Shown here: one piece after another, positions 19,047 to 28,385 of the stretch
How positions within the stretch are numbered: the first letter of the stretch is position 1
Layout of the letters: each line of letters begins with the position of its first letter
From: Natrialba asiatica DSM 12278
GTDB lineage: Archaea > Halobacteriota > Halobacteria > Halobacteriales > Natrialbaceae
DNA: 64,000 nucleotides
NCBI RefSeq assembly: GCF_000337555.1
Contig: NZ_AOIO01000007.1
Location: 169,813 to 233,812 of the forward strand
Reading direction: 5' to 3'
Program-made: the position numbers and the translations under genes
Notes under the pieces: model-generated
What the model saw: the letters and a program-made list of their open reading frames with translations, nothing else
What the model was told of the DNA's origin: nothing
Databases searched by the model: none

Positions 19047-21272
19047 ATGACAAGCCTAGAGGACAGTGAGTCATACCTAGATCCATCGCTACCGATCGAA
19101 GAGCGCGTCGCAGACCTCCTCGACCGGATGACGCTCGAAGAGAAGATCGGTCAGCTAGCTGGTTCCTACATCGGGGTGCTTGCTGATGGCCTCCACGGGG
19201 TCGACGACGTTATCGACGAAATCGACGAGTATCACATCGGCGCAGTCGCCCCCTTCGGCTGGGGCGGCTCGCCCAACGAGTCGATCGCGGAGGCCACGGA
19301 CGCGGCTCGTCGACTGCAAGAGCACGCTCTTGAATCGACGCGACTCGGTGTCCCGCTGCTGTTCGCCGCTGACGCGATTCACGGTCACGCCTACATCAAA
19401 GAGTCGACGGTCTTCCCGAACAACCTCGGTGCAGCGGCGACGTGGAGTCCCGATCTCGTCGAGCGTGCCGCCGAAATCACCGCGACAGAGATGCGAGCAA
19501 CGGGGGCTGCCCAGAACTACAGTCCAACGTGCGATGTCGTTCGCGATCCGCGGTGGGGACGAACCGGAGAGACGTTCGGCGAGAGCCCGTTCCTCGTCGG
19601 GGCGCTAGCAAGCAGCGAGATCCGAGGCTATCAGGGTGGTGGCCCCGGAGACGCCGTGCTCGCGACGGCAAAACACTTCCCGGCCTACGGAGCACCGACG
19701 CGCGGCGAGGACGCCGCACCGGTCGATGTCTCCCCGTCCACGCTACGACAGATGCTCCTCCCGCCGTTCGAGGCAGTCCTCAACGAGGACGTTGGGGCAG
19801 TAATGCCGTGTTATAACTCGATCGACGGCGAACCGGCTCACGGGTCCCGCCGATATCTGACCGACCTCCTTCGGGAGGAACTGAACTTCGACGGACTCGT
19901 TGTCTCGGACTGGAACGGCATTACCCAGTTGTACGAGGACCACCGCACGGCGGGAACCCCGATCGAGGCAGCACGTCAAACGCGCCTTGCGGGCCTCGAC
20001 GTTGGCTCGGTTGCCGGTGGCGAACACGCACAGCACATCCGGGACCTCGTCGAGCAGGGCGCATTGTCCGAACGAGCGATCGAGGACAGCGCTGAGCGAG
20101 TGCTGCGGGCGAAGTTCTCTCTCGGTCTCTTCGAGGATCCGTATCCGGATCCCGATGTTGAAGCCGTACTGGGCGCTCCCGCCCATCTCGACACCGCTCG
20201 CGAGGCCGTTCGGAAGTCGCTTACCCTGTTGCAAAACGAGGAGGACGTACTCCCCCTCGACGATAGCGTCGGTGAGGTATTCGTGACCGGCCCGAACGCC
20301 GACGAGATGGTCCACCAGAACGGCGGCTGGAGCTGCAACGCGGATACCGGCATTCCCGGGACGACGATTCTCGAGGGAATCTCCGATACCGTCGACACCG
20401 ACACGGTCGTCACCCACGAACCCGGGAGCGGAATCTCCACTCCTGGCGATGTCGATGCCGCCGCAGAACGCGCCGCCGAGGCGGATATCGCCGTGGTTGC
20501 CCTCGGCGAGGACTGGTATCTTCACGAGTTCGGTCCGTCCGCGGAGACCGATGGGGAGACCGGCGAGTTCCCGACGCGGAACGAACTCTCACTTCCGGAC
20601 GCACAGCGTGACCTCGTCGAGGCAGTATCCGCGACCGGCACACCGATCGTTGCAGTCCTCGTCACCGGTCGCCCGCTGGCCGTCGAGTGGTTGGCAGCGG
20701 AAGTCCCGGCGATCCTCATGGCGTACTATCCCGGTCGGGTCGGCGGCGAGGTGATCGCAGAGACCCTGTTCGGAGCGGCCGAACCCGGCGGGCGGCTTCC
20801 AATTTCGATCCCGCGCTCGGCGGAGACGCTCCCGACATACTTCAATCGGCTCCCCCATCCACAACCGATTGGGGCCGATGAGCACCCCGCGTCGTACGAC
20901 CCGTTATTCGAGTTCGGTCACGGGCTCAGCTACACCACTATCGAGTACGAGTCGGTCGACGTCTCCCGTGACGTGGTCCGCCCGGACGAGGAGCTTACGG
21001 TTCGGGCCACCGTGGCCAACACCGGCGATCGGCACGGGAGCGAGGTCGTCCAGGTGTTTGGCCGAGACGAGTTCAGTTCGGTCGTAACGCCCGTCCGCGA
21101 ACTGTGGGCGTTCGAGCGCGTTGAACTCGATCCCGGGGAGCGAACGGAGGTGGAACTTCGGCTCAGCGCGGACGAGATTGGACGCTTCGAGCAATCTCAC
21201 GGTGAGCGAATCCATGAGGGACGTCTCCGGCTCTTCGTGGCGGATCGAACGTTCGACCTCGACGTACGGTGA
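19047..21272 (+). CDS. GH3 beta-glucosidase, cytosolic
   Basis: A 741-residue glycoside hydrolase family 3 enzyme with no signal peptide, so it should act inside the cell on imported beta-gluco-oligosaccharides. The N-terminal TIM barrel contains the nucleophile Asp288 in VVSDW, and the substrate-binding KHFPAYG motif (residues 209-215). The alpha/beta sandwich domain and a C-terminal fibronectin III-like domain (about 630-741) follow, as in classical beta-glucosidases (BglX type). It completes the pathway: GH81 and GH16 cut glucan outside, the ABC importer takes up oligomers, and GH3 releases glucose. It diverges from the transporter operon. Confidence 0.92.
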   Translation: MTSLEDSESYLDPSLPIEERVADLLDRMTLEEKIGQLAGSYIGVLADGLHGVDDVIDEIDEYHIGAVAPFGWGGSPNESIAEATDAARRLQEHALESTRLGVPLLFAADAIHGHAYIKESTVFPNNLGAAATWSPDLVERAAEITATEMRATGAAQNYSPTCDVVRDPRWGRTGETFGESPFLVGALASSEIRGYQGGGPGDAVLATAKHFPAYGAPTRGEDAAPVDVSPSTLRQMLLPPFEAVLNEDVGAVMPCYNSIDGEPAHGSRRYLTDLLREELNFDGLVVSDWNGITQLYEDHRTAGTPIEAARQTRLAGLDVGSVAGGEHAQHIRDLVEQGALSERAIEDSAERVLRAKFSLGLFEDPYPDPDVEAVLGAPAHLDTAREAVRKSLTLLQNEEDVLPLDDSVGEVFVTGPNADEMVHQNGGWSCNADTGIPGTTILEGISDTVDTDTVVTHEPGSGISTPGDVDAAAERAAEADIAVVALGEDWYLHEFGPSAETDGETGEFPTRNELSLPDAQRDLVEAVSATGTPIVAVLVTGRPLAVEWLAAEVPAILMAYYPGRVGGEVIAETLFGAAEPGGRLPISIPRSAETLPTYFNRLPHPQPIGADEHPASYDPLFEFGHGLSYTTIEYESVDVSRDVVRPDEELTVRATVANTGDRHGSEVVQVFGRDEFSSVVTPVRELWAFERVELDPGERTEVELRLSADEIGRFEQSHGERIHEGRLRLFVADRTFDLDVR

Positions 21273-21920
21273 TGCACTGACTGCCGGTCGTTTCTCGAGG
21301 AAGTGGTCCTTTTTTCTTTTCCGACAGTCGAGTTCGTTACGACCCCACTCTAGTGACCGTGTCGCTGACGAGGAGGAGCTATGGTGGCAGTCCTCGTCTA
21401 ATAGGTGTCCTAATTTTCACTTTGCGAGAAATATACGGAGAGTGCCACCTATTTATTGCAGAATCTAGATCGAGAATCGCACTACAGTAGACGATTAAAT
21501 AGATATCATACCCGTACTCGTCGAACAATAACTGAAATATGATATGTATTCTGGCGGGTACTATCTATGAAAGCGGCAAATCCTACGCGCCATCGGGGAC
21601 ACCGGTTCTCGGCCTCCCTCCGGAGTAGATGGTCTTCGACCTCCATACCGGAACAACACAGCCGATCCGGTGAGCGGCCCCTCTCTTCGGTCCACTCTGC
21701 TTGTGCTATTAGCCGAACGTGGAGGACTCCCACCCGGTCCATTTACAGAGCGACATCTGTAATGTAATCTCGGGATATATTTACAGACGTACTACTGTAT
21801 ATTCATTTGGCTCTGTGGATTGCAGACGACCCGAAAGGAGGACGGTTGTGAGAGTGACATCTACTCGTGATTGATACACGCATCCACTACCCATTATTTT
21901 CTGACTGTGCTCCATCAGTT
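21273..21920. other. Non-coding spacer between GH3 and IS element
   Basis: After the T-rich terminator this 648-bp stretch is AT-rich with scattered GC-rich patches. I found no gene with recognisable content. A weak GGCTCTGT at about 21809 may be a further IS-end remnant, but the match is too short to rely on. Confidence 0.4.
21308..21320 (+). terminator. T-rich terminator after GH3
   Basis: CCTTTTTTCTTTT lies 36 bp after the GH3 stop. Oligo-T runs like this end transcription in haloarchaea. Confidence 0.45.
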
Positions 21921-22632
21921 GGCACTGTCTAGTTGAGCCAGTTTGAGCAGCGAGTAGGCCATGAATTTGATCTGGATTAATGCTCGCAGACCGGCTCAGT
22001 AAGAGCGACGAGACGAATTTAGAAGAATCTTGAGAGAACGAGCGAACGGCCGTTGGGACGTTTGCCGTCCGCCTCGATCAGACTGATTGTTTACTCGAGA
22101 ACCAACAACGATTCTTACGGAACTAGGCGTTGAATGTTCTCACGGAGTACTGATCGTTGACATGCATGATGGTTTATACAGAACGTGATTCGCCGACAGA
22201 AGCCGTCGCAAGTCGTTGTCGACGAGACTGATGTCAGGATTAATGAAGAGTGATATTGTCCATACACTACAATACATATCGCGACACAGTTGATTCTTGA
22301 TGTCGCGTTGTGTGGTCTGTCTGGCACTGCTCCAGCGGCTGCATTTTTGCATAAACTCTTCGAGAGATGCGATCTCCCCGAGATTGAACCTCTTATCAAT
22401 CAATTCATCTACTGGTGTGTCTTCTCATGGTTACGGTTGAGCTGCCGGGTTAACTATATTGACTGAAAACGCATCGGAAAGTGGTTTTACGTCCTCAAAA
22501 TGCGTATCGATTGCTTACAGAACTCGTGGGTGAGCAGTCGGGCCAGCGTCCGCAAGTGTCTTGAGGGTTTTGCACATTTCTGGTTCTGTTGAAATCCTCA
22601 GGGAGTTACAGGTACGTCGGTAGTGTGAGCGA

Positions 22633-23453
22633 ATGCAGACCCTCCCGAAGTCGCGGTTACTCCGGTTCGTCGAGCAGGCATTTCACTTGGCGCGACGAAC
22701 TGTCGCTCGCTACTCATCGAAATTCTCGAAACGCCGGTACACACTTCACCAGCACATCGTCTTGCTCTGTCTCAAGGTGCAGAAGAATACGACCTACCGC
22801 GAACTGCTCGACGAGCTTATCGAGATGCCCCGGATTCGGAATGCCATCGATCTTGAGGAACTACCGTCTCCTTCGACGTTATGTAAGGCGTTCAATCAGC
22901 TCGATATGGCGGTTTGGCGTGTCCTGCTCCACCTCTCGGTTACACTTCTCCCGACCAACGGTGTCGTCGGGATCGACGCCTCCGGGTTCGACCGCAGTCA
23001 CGCCTCGAAACACTACACGAAACGAACGAGGTTGACGATTCAGCAGTTGAAAGTTACATTGCTCGTAGACATGAGAGCGAATGCTATCCTCGATCTGCAC
23101 GTGACGACAACCAGAAAACACGATTTAAAGATCGCACCGTCGCTCATCAAGCGAAATAGCAGGAATGTGGCGATTCTCCTCGGAGATAAGGGATACGACG
23201 ACCAGAAGGTTCGCGCGTTAGCCTGTGACGCTGGTGTTCGTCCCCTCATCAAGCACCGAGAATTTCGCCGCTCCGTAAGGCGTGGAACGTTCGGCTGGAC
23301 GCCGACCTCTACGGGCAACGTAGCCAAAACGAGACAGTGAACTCCCGTCTCAAGTGGAAACATGGCGCATTCGCCCGACCTCGACACTGGTGGAAGCAGT
23401 TCCGTGAACTCGTTGTCAACTGTCTTACTCACAACATCGACAAGGCACTCTGA
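22633..23453 (+). pseudogene. IS5-family transposase, frameshifted
   Basis: Intact for 210 residues, with catalytic Asp115 (GIDASG) and Asp185 (GDKGYD), then a one-base deletion at about 23266. Shifting frame restores the expected ending: PLRKAWNVRLDADLYGQ, then QNETVNSRLK (third catalytic residue, Glu) and HNIDKAL with a stop at 23451. Only this single lesion is obvious, so inactivation may be recent. The expected right terminal repeat does not occur just after the gene; it appears only at 24711-24730. Confidence 0.85.
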
Positions 23454-23700
23454 ACAGTGGATATAGATGAACGATGGAGGGTAATTGGTCGCATATATCT
23501 GATTTTTGGCAGAAGAGCCGTGAACGACTCAGAGCGTGGATGCAGCACGGCGACTATGTTTCTTTCAGAAGCTTCCTGCTGAACCAGCTGCTCAGTGTAC
23601 GTGCGTATCTTTCGCACAGCTTTGGAGTAGTAAGGCGGCGAGAGTGTGGACAACGAGACCAGACGGGAGCCAATAGATTGCGTAGAATGACCGCTACTCC

Positions 23701-24415
23701 CTACAAAACGTCAAGAATTTGACGAGTAAGTTTTTGGGGTTTTGATACCATAGGCCAGTGACCCGTGTCGAGTTCGCACAGTTGCCACTTACGTTGCTCA
23801 CACAGTTGCCGAATCATATCGAGGGTGGAGTCGTCCATCCCGTTCTGGGTGCAGAGAACATAGCTGGTAGATAACGATCCGTCTGAGTTACCGACGTTCA
23901 CTTGCTGTCTGAACGTGTGCAGTGGATGCGGTACAGCTTTTTGCCGCATCCACTTTGTGTCCTCGTCCGAGATACCCACCCAACCCGGATGGTCATCGGG
24001 GAGAGGCCAGCCGCCAGCATGATCTTTTGCCGCTGCTTCCATCGCTTCCCACTCGTCTGAGGGATAGAATTCAGATGCTGAAACCGGCTCGTCATCCATT
24101 GGAACCAGCGCATCCAGATACACGATGTGACTGAGCCGCTTGGCACTCGTTCTGCCACCCCCGTTACAACAAGGCCTGCATAGCTATGTCCGAGTAGGAC
24201 AACATCCGTGAGATCGTTGTATTCAAGCATATTCACAATATCCATGATATGTGTTTCCAAGTTGATCTCAAAGCGGGCGAGGTGTTCTCGTTCACCAAGT
24301 CCAGTGAGTGTCGGTGTATATACCTCGTGTCCTACCTCACGGAGCGGTGGGGTGAGTACTTCCAGCACCAGCCACCGAGCCAGGCTCCGGGGACGAGAAC
24401 AAACTGTCGTTCCAT
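23701..24415 (-). pseudogene. Alpha/beta hydrolase, broken by two frameshifts
   Basis: Starting at ATG 24415 the product reads MERQFVLVPGAWLGGWCW, then loses frame at about 24370 and continues LTPPLREVGHEVYTP in another frame with the nucleophile elbow GHSYAG. A second shift at about 24137 leads to YLDALVPMDDEPVSASEF and the C-terminus with its catalytic region (ELDTGHWPM). Together these give a complete small esterase-like hydrolase of about 238 residues. It lies between the ends of the IS5-type element and is opposite in strand to the transposase. Confidence 0.75.
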
Positions 24416-24953
24416 GTTTCTCGGTAGGACGCGAACGTTATATAGCTATACTGAACGATTCAAGTTCTCTCTTGCTGACAACGCTCTTGTGACACGTTGT
24501 TGATGGAGAGCATTCTTGCGATTTCTGAGGTCTGTTGCGTGGGTAACGACCCGCGCTGAATACCCATGCGACTAGTCCTGATGTCAATTGAGCGATTCTG
24601 TCGGAACGGGGAACGCGACATCAACAACCGCTTCGTATGACCGTTCTGACAAAGATCCGCTGCGATATACGCGCTGTTTATGCAGCACGGCCTCGTCAAA
24701 CTATCACTATCTGAGTATTTCAACAGAGATATATTTCTATAACCCTCAAAGACCGCATCGATCGCTCGATGGAGGAACGCCAGCTGACGAGGTGCTAAAC
24801 TAGACAGTATCTTCTCATTGTAGATCTTACCTTTTTTACAGTGTCTCACCGATCGGATGACTGCTGCTCGCAGCCGGTGATCCCTCTGTCTCTGCCGGTT
24901 CAGTTCGGTTGCCTTGTCGACGGTATCGAACGGGACTGTGCGGTCGACTCGTG

Positions 24954-25493
24954 CTACTCGAGTTCAGTGGTAGCGTCCGGTGTCGGTGTTGGTTGTTTGT
25001 CGTCGTGTTCCTGTTTGTGGTCCGTGGTTGGTTCTCGGTCGTGGCTGCGTCGCTGGATCGCTCGGAACGCGAGGATACCGAGTGCTGCCGTCCAGAGGAG
25101 CGCTGTCGCGGCCGGACTGTGGACCGCGAGTCCGGGACTAGGATTCCACGCCGTCCGCAGCGGGAACAGCCACCGAATTCCCATCGGGGAGAGCGAATCG
25201 ATCGCGAGGTGTGAGCCGATGGCCAACCCGCCGGCCAGTGCAACCGACCGGTTGCGACTGGCAAGGTAGAGCCCTGCGAGCAGTCCAACCGCGAAAAGCG
25301 GCGTGTGCGTCAGTCCGCGGTGCACGAACGGCCACCCCCAGTCGGCGGGGAACAGAAAGTCACCGTCCGGGAGGAGCCCGAAAGCGAGTCCGAGCCGCGG
25401 ATCGACGTCGGTACACCCGCGAACAAGCGCGTACCCGACGAAAGCGTGCGTGGCGAACGCACCAAGGAGAAACAGTATACGTCCGAGTTCCAT
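24954..25493 (-). CDS. YdjM-like membrane-bound metal-dependent hydrolase
   Basis: A protein of about 179 residues from ATG 25493; an in-frame GTG at 25526 would add 11 residues. It shows the family pattern: several membrane helices, DGDFLF, HRGLTHTPLFAVG with conserved His residues, and SHLAIDSLSP. These match the YdjM/DUF457 group of inner-membrane hydrolases of unknown substrate. The C-terminal tail is hydrophilic, Thr/Asp/His-rich and not conserved. It lies 44-77 bp downstream of the arylsulfotransferase-like gene on the same strand, so the two may be cotranscribed. Confidence 0.75.
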   Translation of the reverse strand: MELGRILFLLGAFATHAFVGYALVRGCTDVDPRLGLAFGLLPDGDFLFPADWGWPFVHRGLTHTPLFAVGLLAGLYLASRNRSVALAGGLAIGSHLAIDSLSPMGIRWLFPLRTAWNPSPGLAVHSPAATALLWTAALGILAFRAIQRRSHDREPTTDHKQEHDDKQPTPTPDATTELE

Positions 25494-25569
25494 CCGTTTG
25501 TCCGTTCTTTCGGACGACTCGTTCACATAGTTTGCGGTCGTGAGGTCCTGCCGGCGGCGCTATCTCCCG

Positions 25570-26985
25570 TCAGTTACCACCCCGGTAAAACGGTCGTCGG
25601 AACCGGATGCCGGCGTCGTGAAGCTGCCACCGAATCTCCAGACCGATCCACACGATTCCGGTGAGGAGTGCGATTCCGACCGCGGCGAACTCGGACGACC
25701 CCATCCAAATGGGACTCGCGAACAGGAGCCCGTTATATATTCGATGCGGAAGGGTCGATTCGATGAAGTCTCCGATGGAGCCGAGGGGGTCGATGCCGAT
25801 GAGACTGCTTCCACTGCTGCCGCCACCGCCGCTGCTCTCGGCTTCGGTCCGGGATTCGAGGCCGAGTTCGCTGGCGCTTTGCCCGCCGCTGCTTTCGTCT
25901 CCGGTTTCGAGTCGTTCGGCCTCGTAGGGAAGCGTCGAGCCGACTTCCCAGACGATGTCGCCGGACTCGTTGAGTTCCATCACGCGGTTGCCGTGCGTGT
26001 CGGTGACGAGCGTGTTTCCGTTGGGAAGTCGGTCCGCGTCGCGGGGCCACTGCATCTGGCTGTCGGACCATTCCCAAGAGCGAGCCCACTCGCTGCCGTT
26101 GCGCTGGAACTCCTGGATGCGTCCGTTTTCGGAGTCGGCGACGACGACGGCCGGGCCGCCCTCGCTCTCTGGGATGTAATCTGGATTGTGCTGTTCGTAC
26201 TGGATGTCGTATTCGTTTTCGTCTCCGAGCGTCCAGTCTTCGACGAGTCCTTCCTGTGGATCGAGGAAGACGACTTGATCCTGATTCCGCAGACTGGCCA
26301 TGAGATTGCCCGCCATTTCGCCCTCCTCGATGTACTCCACGTCGTTGATGTGGGCCCAGTCACCCGGGTAGGGGCCTCCCTCTTCGACGGGGAAGTCGCT
26401 CTGGGCGTCCCAGAGCCAGTCGACGACTTCCGTCTCGGTGTTCACGATGAACACTTGGTCCGCGACGATGTCGGCGATTGCGATATGAGTCTCGTTGATC
26501 CGATCGGCGTCGTGCCACTCGCCGGCGGTTTCCTGGTGATCGTATCGCTCGTAGAGCACCTCGACCTCGCCGGTCGAGAGGTTGGCGCGCTCGACGACGT
26601 TCAACGCACACGGCGGCGCGGAACACGTTGGCCCTTCGGCGTGGATCGTGTCGGTCGCCGTGTACTCGACCGTCATCGACTCGTTTTCGACGGGGTCGAC
26701 GTCGAAGTACTTCGTTCGCGTGTTGTTGTAATAGACCGGTTCGCCGTCGGGTGCGTACGCGGTGATCGTGCCGGCGCGTCCCGACTCGGTGATGACGGTG
26801 TGGTTCTCCGTCGGCGGTGCTTCGGGCAATTCGTCTTCGGACGCAGTTGAAAGCCCACCCGAGGTCGCCGCACTGGCGACGACGGCGGCCGAAACGAGAA
26901 TGAGGACGATAAACGTTACTCGAAGCCGATTTCGCGAAAGGACAGCGCGAACGCGATCGAGCGACGGCAGTTGTTGGTCGGTCAC
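25570..26985 (-). CDS. Arylsulfotransferase (ASST)-like membrane-anchored protein
   Basis: A 471-residue protein with an N-terminal membrane anchor (about residues 22-42), a large extracellular beta-propeller-like region and a C-terminal helix (FAAVGIALLTGIVWIGLEI). Repeats such as HDADRINETHIAIAD, WAHINDVEYIEEG and RDADRLPNGNTLVTDTHGNRV are the recurring blades of ASST-family proteins. True ASST enzymes move sulfate between phenols without PAPS; many haloarchaeal members have no proven activity and the catalytic His cannot be assigned with confidence. A low-complexity Ser/Gly/Glu linker precedes the last helix. Confidence 0.75.
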   Translation of the reverse strand: MTDQQLPSLDRVRAVLSRNRLRVTFIVLILVSAAVVASAATSGGLSTASEDELPEAPPTENHTVITESGRAGTITAYAPDGEPVYYNNTRTKYFDVDPVENESMTVEYTATDTIHAEGPTCSAPPCALNVVERANLSTGEVEVLYERYDHQETAGEWHDADRINETHIAIADIVADQVFIVNTETEVVDWLWDAQSDFPVEEGGPYPGDWAHINDVEYIEEGEMAGNLMASLRNQDQVVFLDPQEGLVEDWTLGDENEYDIQYEQHNPDYIPESEGGPAVVVADSENGRIQEFQRNGSEWARSWEWSDSQMQWPRDADRLPNGNTLVTDTHGNRVMELNESGDIVWEVGSTLPYEAERLETGDESSGGQSASELGLESRTEAESSGGGGSSGSSLIGIDPLGSIGDFIESTLPHRIYNGLLFASPIWMGSSEFAAVGIALLTGIVWIGLEIRWQLHDAGIRFRRPFYRGGN

Positions 26986-27237
26986 GGCGGATTCACCACC
27001 GGGAGTTCACAGAGCAGTCGGGGAGTCATCGAGTATCATTTCACGAGGCGAGATACTAGTACTTTTGCTACTCTTGTGCGTCGCTACTAGTGTCTCGTAT
27101 CGCCGCTACTCTTGATCCAATTTCGCGCACAAACGACCTTACCAAGCAGATGCTTAATCGACAAGAACTGTCGGTTCTTGCCTATTGAGCGCGGAATGAG
27201 TGGTATTTATTGATGCCTATATGGTCTCGAACATCTC

Positions 27238-27466
27238 AATCTCGACACTGGAGAATCATATACGCTTGATAATGAATACCTGATCGCTTGGGACGGCGGT
27301 ATCGAGTTTGAAACTCAACGAGTTGGCGGTCTAAAGTGCCGTTGCTCAGTGGAGAGGGCATTGTCTTCGAGTTCACTGGCCCGGGAACAGGCTGGTACCA
27401 GACACGAGATCTTGATGGGTTCGTTAATGTTCTTCCACCCAAATTTTCTAGCGGAAATAGTTCGTA
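27238..27466 (+). pseudogene. AIM24-family protein fragment
   Basis: A translated fragment reads NLDTGESYTLDNEYLIAWDG, FETQRVGGLKS, then after a one-base shift at about 27334 LLSGEGIVFEFTGPGTGWYQ and TRDLDGFVNVLPPKFSS with a stop at 27464. This is the C-terminal half of AIM24/TIGR00266 proteins (GEGL..EF.GPG.V..QTR). The N-terminal half is missing. It is too short to fold as a full domain and is best seen as a gene remnant in a low-GC, disturbed stretch. Confidence 0.6.
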
Positions 27467-27497
27467 GCGATCACAAGAGCAGATAGAATAGTAGTGA

Positions 27498-28385
27498 TCA
27501 ACTTTTCTGTAGCGGATATCGTTTGTTCATGTCTGGTGTAATACTCCCCCCGGACTCCTTAGAGGCGGATACTTGGGTAGTTCTGCTTTCCACGCGAGCA
27601 ACGAACTGTTCGGCCGCATAGATGGTTCCTGCACCGAGCATGACACCTGCTACGACATCGAGTACCCAGTGGATACCGAGGTACATCGTTGAGAAGACAA
27701 CGCCCGCGACCACGAACGCTGCAATGGGGAACCACCGTGGATATTCTCGCCGAGACCGCCAGGCGAATAGTAGAACGACGATAGCCAATGACGTATGTAG
27801 TGACGGAAATACATATGTATTCGCCGAGACCGCTGCCGTGAGATCTTGAGTTTGGGGATAGAACTGGTACATCAGGCCATCAACAGATGCCAAGTGATTG
27901 CGAGGGACGTATGCGATGAACAGCGTATAACAGATTGACCCGATCAAATAGTTTAGAAGGTATGCGATAAGGAGTTCCTTGAGATGGCGCTGTGACGGCA
28001 ACAGGAAATAAAGGATTAGTGGAGCCACTACGAGAAACGGGAATCCGAACATATACATCGCCGAGAAAAATTCTAGCGTGGTTTCTGGGACAAGATTTTG
28101 AAGGATGGCGACGAATTTGCCTTCGATAGCATAGAGTTCATCAGTGATGTTCCAATCAAGTGCATACGAAATTTGCAAACTATACTTGTGTGTTGCTCGC
28201 TTTGCTAAGAAGAACAGCGCCGCAGTACCAAGGTAGGGTGCAACGTTCCGAAGCCGATAATTGAATTCATCGGTTGTTCGCCTGATCTGCTGGAGATTAA
28301 GACAGACCGAGAAGGTGATCAATAACCCAACCAAGACAGTAAGAGTGGTCAGAGTCATCATGTTTAGTAATGACAGTTCAAACAT
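27498..28385 (-). CDS. PAP2-superfamily phosphatase, membrane
   Basis: A 295-residue membrane protein with six or more helices. The PAP2 catalytic motifs are present: PSLHTSLAIV (motif 2, phosphate-binding Ser-His) and GIHWVLDVVAG (motif 3, catalytic His and Asp). This arrangement fits the inositolphosphotransferase/phosphatidic acid phosphatase type, acting on lipid-linked phosphates at the membrane. Coding GC is visibly lower than in the glucan locus. The C-terminal 40 residues are hydrophilic and variable. Confidence 0.85.
   Translation of the reverse strand: MFELSLLNMMTLTTLTVLVGLLITFSVCLNLQQIRRTTDEFNYRLRNVAPYLGTAALFFLAKRATHKYSLQISYALDWNITDELYAIEGKFVAILQNLVPETTLEFFSAMYMFGFPFLVVAPLILYFLLPSQRHLKELLIAYLLNYLIGSICYTLFIAYVPRNHLASVDGLMYQFYPQTQDLTAAVSANTYVFPSLHTSLAIVVLLFAWRSRREYPRWFPIAAFVVAGVVFSTMYLGIHWVLDVVAGVMLGAGTIYAAEQFVARVESRTTQVSASKESGGSITPDMNKRYPLQKS

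Larger units (their letters stand above)
22582..24730 (+). mobile_element. 2.15-kb IS5-type element with cargo, inserted in the IS6 transposase
   Basis: The left end GGTTCTGTTGAAATCCTCAG (22582-22601) and the inverted right end ATCTCTGTTGAAATACTCAG (24711-24730) match at 16 of 20 positions. Target sequences ACATTTCT (22574-22581) and ATATTTCT (24731-24738) are an 8-bp duplication with one mismatch, the size made by the ISH1 group of IS5. Inside are a frameshifted IS5 transposase, a short frame of unknown nature (23474-23722) and a broken alpha/beta hydrolase. At 2.15 kb it is about twice a normal IS5 element, so the hydrolase is either cargo or the trace of recombination between two copies. 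Confidence 0.7.
21980..24803 (+). pseudogene. IS6-family transposase, decayed and split
   Basis: Frame fragments read, in order, a start MLADRLSKSDETNLEES, then RTAVGTFAVRLDQTD, LGVECSH, PSQVVVDETDVRIN (first catalytic Asp region), LILDVALCGLSG, and KWFYVLKMRID...SWVSSRASVRKCLEGFAHF up to 22581. The C-terminus resumes after the insertion at 24731: FYNPQRPHRSLDGGTPADEVLN and a stop at 24801. Joining the two sides gives the continuous IS6/rve-type ending AHFYNPQRPH. In-frame stops (first at 22031) and frameshifts show it is inactive. DDE transposase of about 225 residues when intact. Confidence 0.75.
21921..24811 (+). mobile_element. IS6-family element, interrupted by a second element
   Basis: Ends are GGCACTGTCTAG (21921-21932) and, inverted, GATACTGTCTAG (24800-24811), matching at 10 of 12 positions. 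Removing the 2149-bp insertion and one 8-bp target repeat leaves about 734 bp, the normal size of an IS6-type element with one transposase gene. No clear outer target duplication is seen. The transposase gene inside carries several stops, so the element is dead. Confidence 0.75.

Noticed and set aside
21921..21980. First reading of this stretch, on the minus strand, as the C-terminus of another transposase
   Set aside because: The matching right end at 24800-24811 and the plus-strand transposase fragments show it is the left end of an IS6-type element.
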